From Bacteroidales bacterium (lineage in GTDB: Bacteria; Bacteroidota; Bacteroidia; Bacteroidales; Prolixibacteraceae): DNA of 64,000 nt. The stretch is taken from positions 1 to 64,000 of the forward strand of contig JAAYDJ010000016.1 in NCBI GenBank assembly GCA_012729335.1, given 5' to 3'. A model generated the notes under the pieces. That model was not told the origin of the DNA and did no database searches. It was given only the letters and a program-made list of their open reading frames with translations. Below are positions 59,663-64,000 of this stretch, piece after piece. Both the position numbers and the translations under genes were made by a program. The stretch's first letter is position 1. Every line of letters begins with the position of its first letter.

Positions 59663-60996
59663 GACTGAATGGTTTTGGTCGGTATAACGGGAGTGGTTAC
59701 CGGCATTTTGCGGTCGACGGGACAGTAATCCTGGCATCTGCCGCAGCTGAAGCAATCGCCGCGGTTGGGCACGTAATCGCTGTTTCGTCTGAAGGTAACC
59801 TGACCGAGCAGGGTCAGGGCAATGACCAGCCCGATAAATGCTCCGGCCAGTGTGCTCCCCGTCCTGAATTTCGCGCGGACCAGCGTGGCTTCTTCCACGA
59901 GCTGTTCCATGGTTTTCCCGGAACTCAGGAAAGTCTGCACATCGATGTTGTCGGGATCGTTTTTGACCTCGGGACGGGTGATCAGCAGTTCGGCGAGATA
60001 CACCTCGGGATGGGCTTTGGAGAGCCAGGTATGGGATTTATAGCCCACGAAACCGCCTGCGGCCACCCATACGGGAATCAGCACGGCATAGAGTAGAAAT
60101 TTTCTGGCTCCTTCGCGTGAGCCTTTGATGACCTTTGGATCGGTGGGATAATCAATGGCGTCGAAGGGGCAGGAGGTGGTGCAGAGCTTACAGCGGATGC
60201 ATTCGGCAGGGGTGATGGTCATGTGCCATTTGGAGACTTTGGAGGTCCATTTGAGGAGCACGCCGTAGGGGCACAGAAACCGGCAGTAAGGCCGGGCGAT
60301 GAACAGGCCCATGAGGAGGAAGGCGATGCCCAGGATGGCCATCAGGTGGGGGGCATCCATGCGGAAGATCCCCACGAAGGGATCGTAGCGGCAGATGAGG
60401 AAGTCGGTGCCGGTGGCGGCAAAAAGGACGGCCAGGGCCAGATAGATATAGGGGATGATTCCCAGGGTATGCCGCAGCCAGGCGGGCATGGAAAGGGGCC
60501 TGATGATCACCAGGTCCTGGATGGCCCCCAGGGGACAGGCGCTGCCACAGAAGACCCTTCCGAAGAAAAGGGAGAAGATCAGGGGCAGCAGGAAAAAGAG
60601 CAGCACGGTCACGGAGATGGTGTAGGTGGGATCGGCAAAGGAGAGGACTACATTCTGGAGGGATCCCACGGCGCAGATACAGCCGTCGCGGTAAAAACCG
60701 AAATAGAGCAGCGTGAAGAGTGAGAGCCAGAGAACCCCCTGGCGGGAACGTTTTCGCAGGACCATCCAGGCACCGGCACCCATCACCGCCACCAAAAGGG
60801 TCACATCGAGCCACTCCATGGCCGTGGAACGCGGCTCAGGGGTCACCGTGTCGGGTTGCTCATACCCCGATTCAAACTCGGGCTTGGGAAACCGCTGCAT
60901 CTGTCCGGCGACCGGACCAGCCACCGCCAGCACCAGCACCAGCATCAGCACCGGAACGGACCACCCCACCTTGAAGAAATGCTTTAACCCAACCAT
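59659..60996 (-). CDS. NapH/NosR-like polyferredoxin membrane protein
   Basis: 445 residues. An N-terminal signal or helix (VPVLMLVLVLAVAGPVAG), then about six membrane helices with paired cysteine motifs between them: DGCICAVGSLQN, FCGSACPLGAIQDLV and PYCRFLCPYGVLLKW, as in NapH, NosR and RnfB-like 4Fe-4S proteins. Two cytoplasmic-type [4Fe-4S] sites follow (CIRCKLCTTSCPFDAID), and a last one is near the C-terminus (CFSCGRCQDYCPVDRK). The N-terminal FMN domain of NosR is missing. Such proteins pass electrons across the membrane between a quinol or cytoplasmic donor and periplasmic Fe-S partners. Preceded by heptamer array 3; coupled to the propeller gene downstream. Confidence 0.88.
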   Translation of the reverse strand: MVGLKHFFKVGWSVPVLMLVLVLAVAGPVAGQMQRFPKPEFESGYEQPDTVTPEPRSTAMEWLDVTLLVAVMGAGAWMVLRKRSRQGVLWLSLFTLLYFGFYRDGCICAVGSLQNVVLSFADPTYTISVTVLLFFLLPLIFSLFFGRVFCGSACPLGAIQDLVIIRPLSMPAWLRHTLGIIPYIYLALAVLFAATGTDFLICRYDPFVGIFRMDAPHLMAILGIAFLLMGLFIARPYCRFLCPYGVLLKWTSKVSKWHMTITPAECIRCKLCTTSCPFDAIDYPTDPKVIKGSREGARKFLLYAVLIPVWVAAGGFVGYKSHTWLSKAHPEVYLAELLITRPEVKNDPDNIDVQTFLSSGKTMEQLVEEATLVRAKFRTGSTLAGAFIGLVIALTLLGQVTFRRNSDYVPNRGDCFSCGRCQDYCPVDRKMPVTTPVIPTKTIQS

Positions 60997-61027
60997 AATA
61001 AATTTCAGAATATCAGAATGTCTTTAT

Positions 61028-61062
61028 AATCTTAAGTCTTAAATCTTAAGTCTTAAATTTTA
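61028..61062. repeat. Heptamer repeat array 3 (5 units)
   Basis: AATCTTA, AGTCTTA, AATCTTA, AGTCTTA, AATTTTA on the plus strand, the same orientation as array 2 and only the AT-rich unit types. It lies 31 bp upstream of the NapH/NosR-like start. Confidence 0.85.
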
Positions 61063-61139
61063 AGTGTTGCTGCGAACATGTGGTTCTTGTCTACTTTGAC
61101 AACCTCCACAACCCTGACGACCTTCTTCCCTACGCATCC

Positions 61140-61709
61140 TTAAGCTGGTTTAGTAAAACTCCCCTTGACCTGGTAGGCGTCGGAGACTTTCACGCGGCTG
61201 ATGGCGTTGGAGGGGCACACGCGGGCGATGGCGCACTGGTTGCAGTTGACGCAGAGGTTGTGCATGATCTGCAGGTGGAGGGAGCCATTTCCGAAGGAGG
61301 TGCAGCCCTTTACGCATTTGGCGCAGCCCATGCAGAGCTCCTCATCGATGATGTATTCGAAGTAGGGCTCTTCAATGAACTTGCGGGTGATGGCCGAAGT
61401 GGGGCACAGCTGGTTTTCTCCGCCGGTGTTGAGGGCGTTGCTTCCCGGCTTGAAATAGCCGCCACAGAGGTCGCAATACCCGCAGAGGTCGTAAGCGTGG
61501 ACGCACTTGACGGCCGAGGGGGTCAGGACGCAGTCGGTGGCGCACCTTCCGCACTGGGTACACAGAAAGGGGTCGATCTGCCACACCCATTTCTCCCCGG
61601 TCATACGGGCCGCCGCCAGTCCGCCGATACCCCCCAGGGCCAGGGCCAGGGAAAGACGCACTCCTCCCTGAATAAACTCCCTGCGGCTTTTAATCTTATC
61701 GTCTGCCAT
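61140..61709 (-). CDS. Twin-arginine multi-cluster ferredoxin (NapG-like)
   Basis: 189 residues from ATG 61709; an ATG at 61736 is also in frame, but the later one places SRREFIQGGVRLSLALALGG as a standard Tat signal. The rest carries many cysteines for about four [4Fe-4S] clusters: CTQCGRCATDC, CGYCDLCGGY, CMGCAKCVKGC and CVNCNQCAIARVCP. Clusters of this kind in NapG, DmsB-like and HybA proteins relay electrons in the periplasm. The expected partner is the NapH-like membrane protein encoded next. Its ATG lies inside the end of the small-protein gene, a 14-bp overlap, so they are coupled. Confidence 0.88.
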   Translation of the reverse strand: MADDKIKSRREFIQGGVRLSLALALGGIGGLAAARMTGEKWVWQIDPFLCTQCGRCATDCVLTPSAVKCVHAYDLCGYCDLCGGYFKPGSNALNTGGENQLCPTSAITRKFIEEPYFEYIIDEELCMGCAKCVKGCTSFGNGSLHLQIMHNLCVNCNQCAIARVCPSNAISRVKVSDAYQVKGSFTKPA

Positions 61710-61902
61710 GGTCTGATGCTTTTTCCTTGAATTCACATTTTGCGGCCAACCGGCAATCCCCGCAGTGACGGGAATTCCCGCATCCGCCCTGTGCAGGCCC
61801 GGAGGAGATCCTTCCCGAGGCCACCAGGTACCCGGCAGCAGCCAGCAACCCCCCTGTCAGCATCAGGCGCAACCCTTTTTCTATAAATCCTTTTCTGTCC
61901 AT
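61696..61902 (-). CDS. 68-residue membrane protein with C-x5-C-x2-C-x5-C motif
   Basis: The frame is open further upstream, but the ATG at 61902 begins a clean N-terminus, MDRKGFIEKGLRLMLTGG, followed by one membrane helix (LMLTGGLLAAAGYLVASG). The tail CGNSRHCGDCRLAAKC has four cysteines spaced C-x5-C-x2-C-x5-C and ends in charged residues. This is a possible [4Fe-4S] or [2Fe-2S] site outside the membrane or a thiol-rich docking tail. I recognise no established family. The gene overlaps the ferredoxin start by 14 bp, so both are made together. It is shorter than most annotation cut-offs and easily missed. Confidence 0.7.
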   Translation of the reverse strand: MDRKGFIEKGLRLMLTGGLLAAAGYLVASGRISSGPAQGGCGNSRHCGDCRLAAKCEFKEKASDHGRR

Positions 61903-62005
61903 TCCTCTTAGGTTTTTCTGGTTAACGTGGATCCAACAGAGTGATCCGCCATCCGCATTCAAGAGTGTAACTGATTCCGGTTCTGTTCCGGGGAGTGTTG
62001 CGGGT

Positions 62006-62977
62006 TCATTTTTTTTCAAACACCCTGATCATTTTCTTCTCCGGGTCAAGGAGATAAATCCGGCCCTCCTCATCGGCGGTGATATCGGAGACCTTCTGGT
62101 CCTCCACGAAAGCGGAAGGAGGGGCAACCACGCCAACCAGTTCCCCCGAGGGTTTGTACACCTTGACTCTGAGGACTCCTTTTTCGGAGGTGATCAGGTT
62201 TCCGTCGGGCAGAAAGGCGATGCGTGCAGGGTTACAGCACCCCCCGAAGCCCTCTGTTCCAGGGAATGAGGCTGCCCAGAAGCCCCGCAGCACCCCATCA
62301 TGGGTATACTCCTCGAGGGCATGTTTTCCCGGGTTTACCACCCAGAGGTCGCCATAGGGACTCACCGCAAGGGAGAAACAGGGACTGGGCACGATAAATC
62401 CGTGGGCGGTCCCCTCCCCTGTCTTCCCTTCGAATTCCAACTCTTTGGTTCCGTCGGGAGCAAACCGGTGGACCACCCTGCGGCCGGCATCGGCGGCGAA
62501 GATTTTTCCTTCAGCGACATCCAGGGAAGTGATGAAACTGGAGGTATCCAATCCTGCAAAGCTGCCGGTTTTGACCCCTGCCGAATCGAGAATGGTCACT
62601 TCCCTGCCCCCGCTCACGTAATAATACCCCTTGGCCTCCAGGAAAGTGAAGGGTTCGAAATCAAGGGGGATCTCCTTCAGCAGCTTTCCCCCGGGATCAA
62701 GGCGGATCAGCCGCCGGTCACCGGAAACCATCAGGACACCCCGCGCATAGCTGATCGCCGTAAGATTTTCCATGGGAAGTTTCAGTTGGCGTGTTTCCCG
62801 GTAAAGGATCAACGCCTCATCGACGGCGGTCTGGCTCTTCATGTCATAGGCGTAAGGATTGGCTTCCTGCTTGTCGGGCCGCGTCGAAATGAAATCGGCC
62901 ACAAAAACCAGGGCAATGACCACCCCCAGGGCAATCAGAAAGAAGGTCAGCATCCTGTTATTACGTTTCCCGGTCAT
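62006..62977 (-). CDS. Membrane-anchored NHL-type beta-propeller
   Basis: 323 residues: an N-terminal membrane anchor (RMLTFFLIALGVVIALVFVADF), then a six- or seven-bladed propeller with NHL-like strands (IFAADAGRRVVHRFAPDGT, DLWVVNPGKHALEEYTHDG, LRVKVYKPSGELVGVV). A paired-cysteine motif GFGGCCNPARIAFLPDGN marks a subgroup often seen with Fe-S membrane proteins. No enzyme residues are evident; it is probably a periplasmic scaffold or sensor. It lies 104 bp upstream of the small cysteine gene and 157 bp downstream of the propeller gene at the window edge. Confidence 0.82.
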   Translation of the reverse strand: MTGKRNNRMLTFFLIALGVVIALVFVADFISTRPDKQEANPYAYDMKSQTAVDEALILYRETRQLKLPMENLTAISYARGVLMVSGDRRLIRLDPGGKLLKEIPLDFEPFTFLEAKGYYYVSGGREVTILDSAGVKTGSFAGLDTSSFITSLDVAEGKIFAADAGRRVVHRFAPDGTKELEFEGKTGEGTAHGFIVPSPCFSLAVSPYGDLWVVNPGKHALEEYTHDGVLRGFWAASFPGTEGFGGCCNPARIAFLPDGNLITSEKGVLRVKVYKPSGELVGVVAPPSAFVEDQKVSDITADEEGRIYLLDPEKKMIRVFEKK

Positions 62978-63133
62978 AATGGGTAAAATTTAAGATGAGC
63001 ATTTATCTTCAATATTAACTGCGGAATCGCCCGTGTTTCATCGATCAGGGACGGGAGAGCCTTCCGGCAGGAAGGAGCGGATTTCCTGGTTGGGGAGTCA
63101 GGGTTTGTCGGGTCAGGTGGATTGGTCATATGG

Positions 63134-64000
63134 TTAACGGTTAAGGTTAATGCAGACCATGGTTTTGGAGTCGCGCAGGACCAGGTAGCCGTCGGCGAGC
63201 GCCAGGGGAGCCCAGGCATCGTGGCCATCGGCGATGACCTTAGCCTGGTCGAGTTCCTGGTAACCGGTCGTTGAGGGCTTCAGGATATAAAGGGTGCCGT
63301 CCTCGTGGAGGAGGAAGATCTTTCCGTCGGCCATGAAGTAGGGGCCGAGGCCGAAGCGTTTATCGGAGCCGCTAGACCATACCACCTTCCGGGTATCGGA
63401 GGGATGGACGCACACCATTTGGTTACGGAGGGCTCCCCCGTCTTTGGGAAGGATACCGAAGAGATGGCCGTTCCAGAGCAGAGGGGTTTGTTGTTCGCAG
63501 GCGAAGCCCTCACTGGGTTTGTAGTCATAGAGCACGTCGGCTGTGAAAGAACCGCCGTTCTCCTTCAACTGGAGCATCATGCTTCCGGCGCCGTAACCTG
63601 CAGTGATGAAAATCCTGCCATCGGGCATGCAGACGGGTGAGGGGGCGATGACCTGTTTGTTCCAGGCGGAGGTCTGCCACAGGAGGCTTCCCCGGTCGGG
63701 CCCGTCGGCGGCAATGCCGGCCATACCGCCCGAAGCGCTGTAGACATACATTTTTCTTCCGCCGAAAGTGAAGGGCATGACGGAAGAGTGGGACATTTTC
63801 CAGTTTCCGGGGTTGGGGGTTTCCCACACCTTGGTGCCTGTGCGCAGGTCAACGCCGATCATCAGGGCTGTTCCGCCGGTGGCGATCACAGCGGTATTCC
63901 CGTCGATCAGGGGGCATTGGCCCGTATACCATAAGGGTACTTCCGACTGGTAATCCTTTTCGACGTCGATGCCCCACAGAAAGTCGCCCGAAGCCCGGTC
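63134..64000 (-). CDS. PQQ-like beta-propeller protein (5' end outside window)
   Basis: At least 288 residues; the frame stays open to the window edge, reading FLWGIDVEKDYQSEVPLWYTG near the cut, so the GTG at 63889 is not the true start. Propeller blade motifs recur (GVDLRTGTKVWETPNP, RGSLLWQTSAWNKQVIAPSPVC, KIFLLHEDGTLYILKPS, YLVLRDSKTMVCINLNR). A cysteine occurs in CEQQTPLLWNGHL and others are scattered, without a heme motif CxxCH. It resembles quinoprotein-like propellers without clear cofactor ligands. It heads the visible part of the leftward redox run. Confidence 0.85.
   Translation of the reverse strand, partial: DRASGDFLWGIDVEKDYQSEVPLWYTGQCPLIDGNTAVIATGGTALMIGVDLRTGTKVWETPNPGNWKMSHSSVMPFTFGGRKMYVYSASGGMAGIAADGPDRGSLLWQTSAWNKQVIAPSPVCMPDGRIFITAGYGAGSMMLQLKENGGSFTADVLYDYKPSEGFACEQQTPLLWNGHLFGILPKDGGALRNQMVCVHPSDTRKVVWSSGSDKRFGLGPYFMADGKIFLLHEDGTLYILKPSTTGYQELDQAKVIADGHDAWAPLALADGYLVLRDSKTMVCINLNR

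Noticed and set aside
59663-59755. Longer start for the membrane propeller gene
   Set aside because: The extension lies wholly inside the polyferredoxin gene in another frame; ATG 59662 gives an ATGA overlap and a sensible N-terminus.

Overview
The window looks like a chromosomal segment of a strictly or facultatively anaerobic Bacteroidota (Bacteroidales/Marinilabiliales-like). The evidence is the LL-diaminopimelate aminotransferase route to lysine, a short four-region RpoD, Rho with a long low-complexity N-terminal insertion, a DUF5606 protein, an OmpA protein with thrombospondin-type-3 repeats, a TonB receptor with an N-terminal carboxypeptidase-D-like domain, and many upstream matches to the Bacteroidota -7 element TAnnTTTG. 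I see no rRNA, tRNA, CRISPR array, insertion sequence or prophage.

Layout. 0.1-1.3 kb: dapL with a strong terminator. 1.4-8.0 kb: a leftward tetR-tolC-MFP-RND-PII-like efflux operon led by a large palindromic operator. 8.2-11.7 kb: pyruvate:ferredoxin oxidoreductase. 11.8-12.9 kb: an AAA/DUF4143-type ATPase with altered catalytic motifs. 13.1-17.2 kb: rho, and divergently rpoD and rpe. 17.3-21.9 kb: DJ-1 protein, ECF sigma factor, DUF5606 protein, DnaQ-like exonuclease, OmpA and an RRM protein, followed by tandem and dispersed GC-rich repeats. 22.2-26.1 kb: one 1289-residue secreted protein that joins a GH115 alpha-glucuronidase to a glycosylasparaginase. 26.2-30.2 kb: sucA-sucB. 30.5-32.7 kb: iorAB. 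32.8-45 kb: radical SAM maturase, M15-like DUF5715 protein, TonB receptor, PhzF-like protein, secreted alpha/beta hydrolase, sigma-54 response regulator, fabD and a divergent GH92 protein. 44.9-46.7 kb: a group of small stress-type proteins (coiled coil, DUF937, BON-LysM, dodecin). 46.9-52.2 kb: glycosyltransferase and ABC transporter operon.

52.3-64.0 kb is the most unusual region. It is a run of leftward genes encoding four predicted beta-propeller proteins, a NapH/NosR-like polyferredoxin membrane protein, a twin-arginine multi-cluster ferredoxin, a 68-residue membrane protein with a C-x5-C-x2-C-x5-C motif, a fused NuoE-NuoF (HydC-HydB-like) NADH-oxidising subunit, and a GltD-like flavoprotein that has lost its NAD(P)H-binding domain. 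I infer an electron-transfer route between cytoplasmic NADH/ferredoxin and the periplasm; its terminal partner is not visible. Three spacers in this run hold arrays of 7-bp repeats, one of them inverted relative to the other two.

Metabolically, pyruvate and indolepyruvate ferredoxin oxidoreductases occur together with a 2-oxoglutarate dehydrogenase (E1 and E2), so low-potential and NADH-linked 2-oxoacid oxidation coexist. The reduced ferredoxin and NADH made by these enzymes are plausible substrates for the redox cluster at the right end.
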